NCBI GenBank assembly: GCA_045596285.1
Contig: JAZOCA010000032.1
Location: forward strand, 1-19,859
Origin: HGM11416 sp045596285
GTDB lineage: Bacteria > Bacillota > Clostridia > Christensenellales > Borkfalkiaceae
Direction of reading: 5' to 3'
DNA length: 19,859 nucleotides
Position 1 is the first letter of the stretch. Every line of letters starts with the position of its first letter. Position numbers and translations under genes: made by a program. Positions 1 to 6,307 of the stretch are shown here, piece by piece. The notes under the pieces are model-generated. The model did not search any database and had not been told where the DNA came from. It was given only the letters and a program-made list of their open reading frames with translations.

Positions 1-7
1 TAAATAG

Positions 8-36
8 TTGATTTTTAAAATTTATAGGTATATTAT
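8..36 (+). promoter_or_regulatory. Promoter of the PII-like/antiporter operon
   Basis: The -35 box TTGATT (8-13) and the -10 box TATTAT (31-36) are separated by 17 bp. This fits a housekeeping sigma-A promoter. It lies about 50 bp before the first gene. No operator or leader structure is obvious in the short untranslated region. Confidence 0.55.
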
Positions 37-84
37 ATTAGGGTTAAATTTAAGAGCAAATTTTATTAAAAAAGGAGATAAGTT

Positions 85-420
85 ATGACTTACATGTTTC
101 AAGTTATTTTAAGTAAAAACGAAAATGCATACGCATTGTTTTCTGCTTTAAGAAGAAACGGTATTAAGGGTGTAGTTTTACCCGCACAAAGTTTGAAATC
201 TGCATTATTAGATAATAAGGACGAGCCAGTACCCGCAATTACAGGGCTTCGCCACGTGGTAGAGTATTCACACGATATGAACTATTTAGTTTATTGTATT
301 ATAGATGAATCTCGTTTAGAAGAAGTAAAATCAATCGTTCGTGCGGTAACCGATGAAATTAAACACAAAGTAGGAATTATGTACGCAATGCCACTTGCGT
401 TCGTAGAAGGGTTAGAATAA
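85..420 (+). CDS. Small PII-like (nitrogen-regulator-fold) protein paired with an antiporter
   Basis: This 111-residue protein has an AAAGGAGAT ribosome site (71-79) six bases before the ATG. Its size and alternating pattern fit a PII/CutA-like ferredoxin fold: an N-terminal beta strand (FQVIL), a helix (NAYALFSALRRNGI), a strand (KGVVLP), a loop, a strand (MNYLVYCII) and a helix (LEEVKSIVRAV). No TM segment or signal peptide is seen. Only three bases separate it from the antiporter gene, so the two are surely co-transcribed and probably translationally coupled. PII-like proteins are known to sit beside and gate membrane transporters (for example SbtB with SbtA), so a nucleotide- or ion-sensing regulator of the antiporter is likely. 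The fold call is by eye; no signature PII T-loop motif is recognisable, so the ligand is unknown. Confidence 0.6.
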   Translation: MTYMFQVILSKNENAYALFSALRRNGIKGVVLPAQSLKSALLDNKDEPVPAITGLRHVVEYSHDMNYLVYCIIDESRLEEVKSIVRAVTDEIKHKVGIMYAMPLAFVEGLE

Positions 421-423
421 AAA

Positions 424-1659
424 ATGAATACGTTATTAGCAATCGCTTTGGCAATGACGATAGGTCTTGCCCTAACAAGGCTTGCAAAAAAAATAGGTAT
501 TCCCAACGTAACGGCGTATTTAATAGCAGGTCTTATCGTTAGATATTCGATGAAGTTACTAAATAGTTCTGCATTTGAGGGTTTAGATATCGTAACAAAC
601 GTAGCGCTCGGTTTTATAGCCTTTTCAATCGGTTCATCCTTTAAACTAAAACATATTCGCCATATAGGCAAAAGCGTATTAGTAATCACTGTTTTTCAGG
701 CGGTAACCACCGTAGTTTTAGTAGATCTTTCACTTTTACTCTTGCACTTATTCGGTCAAATAAGTGTTTCAGAAGCACTTTGTTTAGGCGCGATAGCAAC
801 GGCAACAGCACCTGCTGCAACCTTGATGATAGTACGTCAATACAAGGCGCGCGGTATCGTAACGGATACTCTTTTACCCGTTGTTGCGTTTGACGATGCA
901 ATCGGTCTTATAATCTTCGCTATATCGTTAGCGGTAGCAAAGGCTATGGCGCTTCCTTCTGCATCTCTTACCGTAATGGACGTACTTATACTTCCGTTAT
1001 TAGAAATTATCGTTTCTTTATCGGTAGGTGCATTAATCGGCACACTTCTTTCTTTTATGGCAAAGATATTTAAATCGCGCGCAAACAGAATTTCACTTTG
1101 CGTAGTAGCCGTATTTGCCGGGGTTGGATTATGCACGGTAATACCAAATTTCCATCTTTCAGATTTATTAACTTGTATGGCAATCGGCGCGTTGTATGCA
1201 AACCTTAATAAGGAAAGCGGCCAAGTATTCGATATTATGGATAGATGGACTTCTCCCTTATTCTTGTTGTTCTTTATTATTTCGGGCGCAGAATTAGATT
1301 TATCAATTATCCCCATGGTAGGATTAATCGGTATCGTATACTTAATTTCTCGTTCAATCGGTAAATATTCTGGCGCATATTTAGGCGCAAAAATTGTTCA
1401 TGCAGATAATAACGTTAAAAAATATTTGGGGCTTACCTTACTTCCTCAAGCAGGTGTAGCAATCGGTATGGCTCAAAAAGTTGCAAACACGGCAGAACTT
1501 GTAGACGCAGGTTTCGCAAGCAAAGTTGTAACGGTTACCCTTTGCGCAACGTTAGTATATGAGTTAATCGGGCCTATTATTGCTAAGTGGGCGCTTGTTA
1601 AATCGGGCGAAATCAAGCAAGAAAAAAAGCCAAAAACTCCAGAGATTCAAACTGCATAA
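424..1659 (+). CDS. CPA2-family cation:proton antiporter (Kef/NapA-like)
   Basis: This 411-residue membrane protein has roughly 11-12 hydrophobic helices and no cytosolic KTN/TrkA domain. It has the CPA2 hallmarks: an N-terminal helix pair running into KKIGIPNVTAYLIAGLI, the GAIATATAPAAT discontinuous-helix motif (about 122-133) and the AFDDAIGL ion-binding segment (about 155-162, acidic pair D157/D158). It probably exchanges Na+ or K+ for H+ across the plasma membrane. The length suits the stand-alone membrane domain of the family. The ATG follows the upstream stop by three bases; a weak AAGGG (407-411) lies 12 bases upstream, which suggests coupled translation. The short hydrophilic C-terminal tail (KQEKKPKTPEIQTA) is unlikely to be a regulatory domain, so control may come from the PII-like partner. 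Ion specificity cannot be read from the sequence. Confidence 0.85.
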   Translation: MNTLLAIALAMTIGLALTRLAKKIGIPNVTAYLIAGLIVRYSMKLLNSSAFEGLDIVTNVALGFIAFSIGSSFKLKHIRHIGKSVLVITVFQAVTTVVLVDLSLLLLHLFGQISVSEALCLGAIATATAPAATLMIVRQYKARGIVTDTLLPVVAFDDAIGLIIFAISLAVAKAMALPSASLTVMDVLILPLLEIIVSLSVGALIGTLLSFMAKIFKSRANRISLCVVAVFAGVGLCTVIPNFHLSDLLTCMAIGALYANLNKESGQVFDIMDRWTSPLFLLFFIISGAELDLSIIPMVGLIGIVYLISRSIGKYSGAYLGAKIVHADNNVKKYLGLTLLPQAGVAIGMAQKVANTAELVDAGFASKVVTVTLCATLVYELIGPIIAKWALVKSGEIKQEKKPKTPEIQTA

Positions 1660-1675
1660 TTTACATACAAAAAAT

Positions 1676-1715
1676 AAAGGCTATAGTGCGATAATCGCGC
1701 TATAGCCTTATTTTT
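1676..1715. terminator. Bidirectional terminator between antiporter and metQ
   Basis: The arms AAGGCTATAGTGCGA and TCGCGCTATAGCCTT form a 15-bp stem with one G:T pair and a three-base loop. A-rich sequence lies on the left and TATTTTT on the right, so both convergent transcripts get a U-rich tail. It sits in the 86-bp gap between the two convergent stop codons. Confidence 0.85.
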
Positions 1716-1745
1716 AATTATTCATTTGTTAAATCTAGGTATGTT

Positions 1746-2561
1746 TTAAACGGGTAAAACAGCACCGCCGTAATTATCTGTTATATACTTTTTAACCTTA
1801 TCGCTTTTAAGTAAATTAACAAGGTCAATAATCGCCTGTCTGTTTTCATCATCCTTTCTTATTGCCAAAATATTAGCGTAAGTTGTAGAGCCTAAACTGT
1901 TAGATAGTTCGGTTGCAAGGGCGGTGGAAATATCAATCCCTGCGCCTATAGCGTAGTTGCCGTTTATTACCGCAATAGTGCCTTTTTCAGATTGTTTAAG
2001 TTGTGCTGGAATAGAAGACGCTTCAACGGGATAAAGTAGGAATCCGTTAGAATTTAGAACGTTTAAAACTGTTAAATTAACTAATTCTACGTTTTCTTCT
2101 AATACGATAATATTATTTGAAGCAAGTAGTAAAAGCGCTCTTGCTTGGTTGCTAGAATCTGCTGGAAGAATAATCTTTGCGCCACTTTGAAGTTGGCTTA
2201 AATCACTTATTCCGTTTGCAAAAATGCCCATAGGCTCATAGTGAATTGCGCCCGCGCTAATCAAGTTAGTTCCGGATTTTTTATTATATTCTTCAAGATA
2301 GGGTAGATGTTGAAAAAAGTTCGCGTCTAAATCACCGTTTGCCAAACTGGAATTAGGCATAATATAATCGGTATAGGTAACTATATTAAGTTGATAGCCA
2401 AGCGCTTCGTAGTCTTCTTCTATAAAGCGAAGGATTTCTGCGTGTGGCGTTGCGCTAGCCCCAACCGTGACTTCGTTTGGGTTTTTCGTGCTAGCGGAAC
2501 ACCCGGGAAATAAAGATATGCAAATAGCAGTTATAATCATAAATATAAATAATTTTTTCAT
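1746..2561 (-). CDS. metQ: Methionine ABC transporter substrate-binding lipoprotein (NlpA family)
   Basis: This 271-residue lipoprotein starts with a signal peptide (MKKLFIFMIITAIC) and a lipobox ending in LFPGC, so C21 is the probable lipidated residue. The mature part has NlpA/MetQ family signatures: VTVGASATPHAEIL at its start, YTDYIMPNSSLANGDLDANFFQH, and further on the segment from NLTVLNVLN onward. It captures methionine outside the membrane and delivers it to MetI. AAGGAG lies 9 bases before the ATG (2571-2576), which fixes the start. It is the last gene of metN-metI-metQ, after a 112-bp gap that holds its own promoter. NlpA-family proteins can also bind other substrates; the Met-codon leader upstream of metN supports methionine. 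Length is normal for the family. Confidence 0.9.
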   Translation of the reverse strand: MKKLFIFMIITAICISLFPGCSASTKNPNEVTVGASATPHAEILRFIEEDYEALGYQLNIVTYTDYIMPNSSLANGDLDANFFQHLPYLEEYNKKSGTNLISAGAIHYEPMGIFANGISDLSQLQSGAKIILPADSSNQARALLLLASNNIIVLEENVELVNLTVLNVLNSNGFLLYPVEASSIPAQLKQSEKGTIAVINGNYAIGAGIDISTALATELSNSLGSTTYANILAIRKDDENRQAIIDLVNLLKSDKVKKYITDNYGGAVLPV

Positions 2562-2582
2562 TTTAATTTTCTCCTTAATTGT

Positions 2583-2611
2583 ATTTTAATAAATTTTTAT
2601 AAAATAGTCAA
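2583..2611 (-). promoter_or_regulatory. Internal promoter in front of metQ
   Basis: Read on the minus strand, TTGACT (2611-2606), a 17-bp spacer and TAAAAT (2588-2583) lie just upstream of the metQ ribosome site. The rest of the metI-metQ gap is AT-rich; no clear GC-rich terminator hairpin is present, so readthrough from metI is also expected. Confidence 0.6.
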
Positions 2612-2673
2612 TTAAGCATACATTCGTCTATTGAAATTATTACTTTTTACATTTTGTTTTATAAAAAAACTCA

Positions 2674-3351
2674 TTATTTTTTAATCCTTTTATCGGTTTT
2701 TCTAACAAGCAACGTACCAAGCGCTTGAATTATTTGTACTATAACAACGGTAAAGGCAACGCAAACCCAAACTACGTCGTCGTTAAAAGTTTGGTAGCCA
2801 AAGGTATAAGCGATAGCGCCAAGTCCACCCCCGCCTATGGTAGAAGCCATTGCAGAATATCCAAGAACGGTAATAGCGGAAATTATAGCCCCGGTAATAA
2901 GGGCAGGTTTTGCTTCGGGTAGAAGGACTTTAAAAACAATTTGAAAAAGAGATGCGCCCATAGATTCAGATGCTTCAATAACACCGCCGTCTACTTCCTG
3001 CAAAGCCGATTCAACCATTCTTGCAACGTAGGGTGCAGCCCCTATTACTAAAGTGACGGTCATAGCGCCGTTACCAAGCGTAGTCCCTGCGATAAATTTA
3101 GCAAGTGGGAAAACCGCGAATGTCAAAATAATAAAAGGTACGCTTCTTAAAAGGTTAATCACAAGTCCAAGAATCACGTTTAAGGGTTTGCAAGGTGCAA
3201 GACCTTTTTCTTTTGTTACGAATAGGATGATGCCTATGGGAATGCCTATAACGTAAGCGATAGCGGTGGCGATTACCGTCATATAAACGGTAGCCCAAAT
3301 CCCTTCAATCATCATTCCTGAAGAAAAAAGTTTAGTTAAAGTATCGCTCAT
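2674..3351 (-). CDS. metI: Methionine ABC transporter permease
   Basis: This 225-residue inner-membrane permease has about five or six hydrophobic helices and the binding-protein-dependent transport motif EASESMGASLFQIVFKVLLP, whose EA...G loop docks on the ATPase. The segment INLLRSVPFIIL and the glycine-rich GYSAMASTIGGGGLGAIAY are typical of MetI. It forms the methionine channel as a dimer with MetN. The ATG lies one base after the metN stop, with AAAGGAGA inside the end of metN, so translation is coupled. Length is typical (about 215-225). Confidence 0.93.
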   Translation of the reverse strand: MSDTLTKLFSSGMMIEGIWATVYMTVIATAIAYVIGIPIGIILFVTKEKGLAPCKPLNVILGLVINLLRSVPFIILTFAVFPLAKFIAGTTLGNGAMTVTLVIGAAPYVARMVESALQEVDGGVIEASESMGASLFQIVFKVLLPEAKPALITGAIISAITVLGYSAMASTIGGGGLGAIAYTFGYQTFNDDVVWVCVAFTVVIVQIIQALGTLLVRKTDKRIKK

Positions 3352-3352
3352 A

Positions 3353-4120
3353 TTATTCGTTCTCCTTTTTAGGTGGAATAATGGTGAAAGCAGAAATCAA
3401 TCTCTTCGTTTGTTCCGTTTGCGGATTAGTAAAAATATCGTACGTAAACCCGCTTTCGCAAACGTTACCGCCTTCAATAACCGCAACTTTATTACAAATC
3501 TTTGTAATTACGCCCAGTTCGTGTGTAATTACGATAATAGTGATACCTTTTTTTTCATTAATTTCCTTTAAAATATTCAAAATACTTTCGGTTGCTTCGG
3601 TATCAAGTGCAGAAGTGGGTTCGTCGCATAGCAGATATTGCGGATTGCTCGCAAGCGCTCTAGCTATTGCAACTCTTTGTTTTTGTCCGCCGGAAAGTTG
3701 ACTGGGGTAACTGTTTAATTTATCACCAAGCCCCACTTGATTAAGCAGTTCTATTCCCCTTTCTTGCGCTTGTTTTTTTGGAACTTTTGCTATTTCCAAG
3801 GGAAAGCAGACGTTTTGTAGGGCGGTGCGCTGTTCAAATAGATTAAAATTTTGAAATATCATAGAAAGATTTTTTCTTAATTCGTTAAGTTCTTTCTTGC
3901 TTTTTTTCAAAATATCTTCGCCGTCTATAAAAATTTCTCCTTTAGTAGGCTTTTCAAGTAAATTGATACACCTAACTAAAGTACTTTTTCCAGCCCCTGA
4001 AAGACCTATAACCCCATAAACGTCTCCATTTTCAACCTTTAGGTTGATATCGTTAAGGGCAACGAAATCTTTCTCTTTACCGCTTTTAAAAGTTTTTGTT
4101 AGTCCTTTGATTTCAATCAT
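3353..4120 (-). CDS. metN: Methionine ABC transporter ATPase, short form without C-terminal NIL domain
   Basis: The 255-residue protein starts at MIEIKGLTKTF, with AAGGAG (4125-4130) just upstream. An in-frame ATG 63 bases further upstream lies 5' of the leader terminator hairpin and would add residues encoded by it, so it is rejected. It has Walker A (GLSGAGKST, 39-47), the Q-loop region (MIFQNFNLF), the ABC signature (LSGGQKQRVAIARAL), Walker B (LLCDEPTSALD) and the H-loop (IIVITHEL). It powers methionine import with MetI and MetQ. MetN proteins are usually about 340 residues and end in a NIL domain that binds cytosolic methionine and inhibits transport; here the chain stops shortly after the ATPase core. 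The metI start follows at once, so this is a clean short form and not an obvious frameshift. Confidence 0.92.
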   Translation of the reverse strand: MIEIKGLTKTFKSGKEKDFVALNDINLKVENGDVYGVIGLSGAGKSTLVRCINLLEKPTKGEIFIDGEDILKKSKKELNELRKNLSMIFQNFNLFEQRTALQNVCFPLEIAKVPKKQAQERGIELLNQVGLGDKLNSYPSQLSGGQKQRVAIARALASNPQYLLCDEPTSALDTEATESILNILKEINEKKGITIIVITHELGVITKICNKVAVIEGGNVCESGFTYDIFTNPQTEQTKRLISAFTIIPPKKENE

Positions 4121-4136
4121 AAATCTCCTTAAGTAT

Positions 4137-4169
4137 AAAAAAAACGGAAGGCCGTTAAAACCTCCCGTT
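4137..4169 (-). terminator. Attenuator: intrinsic terminator in the metNIQ leader
   Basis: On the minus strand, AACGGGAGG (4169-4161), the loop TTTTAACGG and CCTTCCGTT (4151-4143) form a 9-bp stem with one wobble pair. It runs directly into a T tract (4144-4137). It lies after the leader-peptide stop codon and just before the metN ribosome site, so it must be read through to express metNIQ. The loop and one stem base on each side can also pair with the end of the leader ORF (GCCGTAAAA, 4208-4200, against TTTTAACGGC, 4160-4151, with one bulged A), giving a mutually exclusive antiterminator. Confidence 0.88.
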
Positions 4170-4187
4170 GCAATCAATCGCAATCTC

Positions 4188-4280
4188 TTACAGCAAGCAT
4201 TTTACGGCACGATTAAAATTACCCATGTACATGTACATGCGCATCATACCCATAGCCATAGAACGAATACTTGCTAACAT
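4188..4280 (-). CDS. Methionine-rich leader peptide of the metNIQ operon
   Basis: This 30-codon ORF has a strong ribosome site, AAAGGAG (4296-4290), nine bases before the ATG. The peptide begins MLASIRS and continues MAMGMMRMYMYM, then GNFNRAVKCLL and a TAA stop. Eight of 30 residues are Met, and seven of the 12 codons 8-19 are AUG. It lies between a promoter and an intrinsic terminator, in front of methionine import genes. This is the arrangement of amino-acid leader peptides such as TrpL and HisL: ribosome stalling at the AUG run when charged Met-tRNA is scarce would leave the 3' part of the ORF free to form an antiterminator. The codons and layout are seen directly; the mechanism is inferred. 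The peptide itself probably has no other job. Confidence 0.85.
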   Translation of the reverse strand: MLASIRSMAMGMMRMYMYMGNFNRAVKCLL

Positions 4281-4311
4281 ATAGGACTTCTCCTTTGCGT
4301 TTTATGCATAT

Positions 4312-4340
4312 AATTTACCATATTGTACGTTATTTGTCAA
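4312..4340 (-). promoter_or_regulatory. Promoter of the metNIQ leader transcript
   Basis: On the minus strand, TTGACA (4340-4335) is a perfect -35 box. A 17-bp spacer leads to TAAATT (4317-4312), preceded by TGG, an extended -10 element. The predicted start is near 4305, only about 10 bases before the leader ribosome site. The whole leader to the end of the terminator is therefore about 170 nt, with no separate aptamer domain upstream of the leader ORF. Confidence 0.72.
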
Positions 4341-4423
4341 ACATATAAACTGCAATTTGAATATTTTCACCCAAAAAATAAATAAAATATCAAACGATTT
4401 TTTTGTTTAAAATACAAAGTGAA

Positions 4424-4453
4424 TTGACTAACAGGTTTTTTATGTGTTAAAAT
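4424..4453 (+). promoter_or_regulatory. Promoter of the structured leader and two-kinase operon
   Basis: TTGACT (4424-4429), an 18-bp spacer and TAAAAT (4448-4453) preceded by TGT (extended -10) make a good promoter. The expected start, near 4460, is about ten bases before the left arm of the inverted repeat. The transcript thus carries a 5' untranslated region of about 240 nt before the next gene. Confidence 0.6.
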
Positions 4454-4470
4454 GGTAAAAAGTAAGGCGA

Positions 4471-4674
4471 TGTCACAAACAATGACTGATTCTTTAAAAT
4501 TAACAAAATACCTTATATTAAACCTAAAATACGGTTTAGATACAAGTAAGAGCAGGCATTTTGTGAATTTTTGCAAGGGGGCGTACTTGCCGTACGTAGG
4601 AATTGCAAAAATTTATAAATAACGAACTATTACGCCGTAGATAAAGCGTATTTTATCAGTCACTTGTTGTGACA
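4471..4674 (+). repeat. 204-bp structured element bounded by a 20-bp imperfect inverted repeat
   Basis: The left arm (4471-4490, TGTCACAA then TGACTGAT at its inner end) matches the reverse complement of the right arm (4655-4674) at 17 of 20 positions, with the mismatches clustered in the middle. Inside are a 6-bp hairpin TAAACC/GGTTTA (4519-4524 with 4533-4538), a long hairpin with outer arms AATTTTTGCAA/TTGCAAAAATT (4566-4576 with 4603-4613) and inner arms CGTAC/GTACG (4582-4586 with 4592-4596), and a hairpin TACGC/GCGTA (4631-4635 with 4646-4650). No coding region is credible here. It could be a multibranched cis-regulatory RNA in the leader of the next operon, or a small non-autonomous transposon (MITE). 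No clean target-site duplication was seen. No known riboswitch motif was recognised. Confidence 0.6.
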
Positions 4675-4702
4675 GAGCCAAAAGTAAAAAGGCGGTAAAA
4701 AA

Positions 4703-5254
4703 ATGAAATTCTTATTAATAGTCGGCGACGGTGCCGTGGGAAAAATGACGGTAGGGCAAGAGCTTACAAAAATAACCGATTTAAAATTATTTCACAATCA
4801 CCTTACCATAGAACCTGTTTTGCAGGTTTTTGGTTATTTTAATAAGGAACTTATTGAAAAATTGAGATTTGATTTCTTTTACGAATTTGCTAAAAGTGAT
4901 TTATACGGTATGATTTTTACGTGCATGTGGGCATACGACTGTGAAAAGGACTGGGAGCTTATGAACAGAACCCTGCAAATTTTTAAAGAGGTAAATGCAG
5001 AAATATATTGCGTAGAACTTACTGCGCCCTTAAACGTCCGTATTGAAAGAAATAAAACTCATAACAGGTTGGAAAACAAGCCGTCGAAGCGAGATATAGA
5101 AGGTTCTACAAATCGTCTTATAAAAAATAGTGCAGAGCATAGATTCGTAAGTCGAGACGGTGAAGTGCCCATCGATAATTTTATGCGGATAGAAAACAGC
5201 GATTTAGATGCTTCCACAGTTGCAAAAATGATTAAGGAAAAATTTAATTTATAG
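4703..5254 (+). CDS. P-loop nucleotide kinase-like protein (GKMT-type, AAA_33/shikimate kinase-like)
   Basis: This 183-residue cytosolic protein opens with a beta strand and the P-loop GDGAVGKMT (8-16), in which Met replaces the usual Ser of GKS/T. It continues with KLFHNHLTIEP, IFTCMWAYDC and the lid-like segment ERNKTHNRLENKPSKRD. This layout belongs to a family of small P-loop kinases annotated only as AAA family ATPase or shikimate kinase-like; the substrate is unknown. The ribosome site is weak (AAGGCGG, 4689-4695), and a GCC at 4677-4679 could pair with its GGC. It is the first gene after the structured leader and lies 10 bases before the next gene, forming an operon. The chain looks complete. 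Confidence 0.75.
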   Translation: MKFLLIVGDGAVGKMTVGQELTKITDLKLFHNHLTIEPVLQVFGYFNKELIEKLRFDFFYEFAKSDLYGMIFTCMWAYDCEKDWELMNRTLQIFKEVNAEIYCVELTAPLNVRIERNKTHNRLENKPSKRDIEGSTNRLIKNSAEHRFVSRDGEVPIDNFMRIENSDLDASTVAKMIKEKFNL

Positions 5255-5264
5255 CAGGCGCGAT

Positions 5265-6155
5265 ATGAAGGGCATAAATTTTATAAAAGAAAAAAGGATA
5301 ACGAATATTTTTCCGCTAAACAAAGGGTGGTCCAGGGATGAAAAGTATATTTTAACCGATTGTTTTGGCGAAAGATTTTTGTTAAGAATAACTGCTACCG
5401 AAAAGGAAGACCGCGCCATTAGGCAATATTCTTTTCTTCGTGAACTTCAGAATCTAAAAATAAACTGTCCAAAAGCGTTAGAATACGGCAAAACGCAAGA
5501 TGCAAGGATTTACACAGTATTATCCTTTTTGCCGGGAGAAGATGGCGAAACGGCGCTTGCAATGCTATCTAAAGAAAAGGGGTATCTTTTAGGTAAAGAA
5601 GGTGGCGAAATTCTTAGAAAAATCCACTCTTTGCCCATAAGTGAAGAAATCGGAAGTTGGTGGGAACGTTACAAACCCAAAATTCAAAGAAAGGTAGACG
5701 CTCTTAAAAATTGTCCGTTAAAGATTCCAAACCAAGAAAGAATAATCGAATATTATTTAGATAACGCAAAACTAATGCAAAGTAGGCCTATGGTATTAAC
5801 TCACGGCGATTACCATCTTGGCAATATGGTTGTTGATAACGGTAGGCTTGGCGTTATAGATTTTGAAAAGTGCAATTATGCCGATCCTTATGATGATTTT
5901 AAGCCGTATTGTTGGAACGTATTTGCAAATTCTTCTTTTGAACGTGGTCTTATCGACGGATATTTTAACGGAAATATACCCAAAGACTTTTTCAAAATAT
6001 TAAAATTTTATACTGCGGAAAGTTTAATTTCTCATTTGCCGTGGGCAATGACTTTTGGTGAAGAAGAAATAAAAACTTCTTTTAAGGTGGCGGATAGTGC
6101 AATGCAATGGTGGGGCAATTTCGAATTAGATGTTCCCACCTGGTATAAAGATTGA
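5265..6155 (+). CDS. Aminoglycoside phosphotransferase (APH)-fold kinase
   Basis: This 296-residue cytosolic protein has the APH/choline-kinase catalytic core: HGDYHLGN (180-187, Brenner motif with the catalytic Asp), then VIDFEKC (metal-binding D199) and ADPYDDF (206-212). The N-lobe has an ATP-binding strand segment ending in FLLRITATEKEDRAIRQYSFLREL. The family phosphorylates hydroxyls on aminoglycosides, macrolides, sugars, choline or homoserine. Nothing here fixes the substrate, so a resistance role should not be assumed. The start lies 10 bases after the preceding stop, with only a minimal AGG upstream, which suggests translational coupling. Length is normal for the family. No strong terminator follows; a 4-bp stem near 6167 is weak. 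Confidence 0.8.
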   Translation: MKGINFIKEKRITNIFPLNKGWSRDEKYILTDCFGERFLLRITATEKEDRAIRQYSFLRELQNLKINCPKALEYGKTQDARIYTVLSFLPGEDGETALAMLSKEKGYLLGKEGGEILRKIHSLPISEEIGSWWERYKPKIQRKVDALKNCPLKIPNQERIIEYYLDNAKLMQSRPMVLTHGDYHLGNMVVDNGRLGVIDFEKCNYADPYDDFKPYCWNVFANSSFERGLIDGYFNGNIPKDFFKILKFYTAESLISHLPWAMTFGEEEIKTSFKVADSAMQWWGNFELDVPTWYKD

Positions 6156-6244
6156 CCGATCGCTATTAACCCTAGCAATAAATAAAAACAGCCGTTTAAT
6201 TTTCGTAAAGGATTGCACTATTTTATTTCATACAAAAAAAGACC

Positions 6245-6273
6245 TTGCTTTTTTTAGCAAAAAATGCTATAAT
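6245..6273 (+). promoter_or_regulatory. Promoter of the membrane LuxR-type regulator
   Basis: TATAAT (6268-6273) is a perfect -10 box preceded by TGC, giving an extended -10 element. The -35 box TTGCTT (6245-6250), 17 bp upstream, is weak. The expected start near 6280 is about 28 bases before the gene start. Confidence 0.65.
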
Positions 6274-6307
6274 AAAATACACAAAATCAAACGAAAGGAG
6301 AAATACA

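Noticed and set aside
4121..4183. N-terminal extension of metN starting at 4183
   Set aside because: It would be encoded by the attenuator hairpin and T tract; a good ribosome site precedes the ATG at 4120, which matches the MetN family start.
4044..4277. Plus-strand ORF of 77 codons ending in a His-rich tail
   Set aside because: It is antisense to the metN start and the leader peptide; the His codons (CAT) are the complements of the leader AUG codons. It has no ribosome site.
4137..4305. SAM riboswitch or Met T-box in the metNIQ leader
   Set aside because: The leader is only about 170 nt, mostly taken up by the leader ORF and terminator. No T-box sequence or SAM-I core was seen.
4367..4576. 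Minus-strand ORF of 69 codons in the gap before the kinase operon
   Set aside because: It has no ribosome site, crosses a promoter and part of an inverted-repeat element, and its composition is that of translated AT-rich non-coding DNA.
6245..6307. Upstream start of the membrane LuxR-type protein
   Set aside because: The ATG lies in the -35 box of the gene's own promoter and has no ribosome site; the ATG at 6308 has AAAGGAG.
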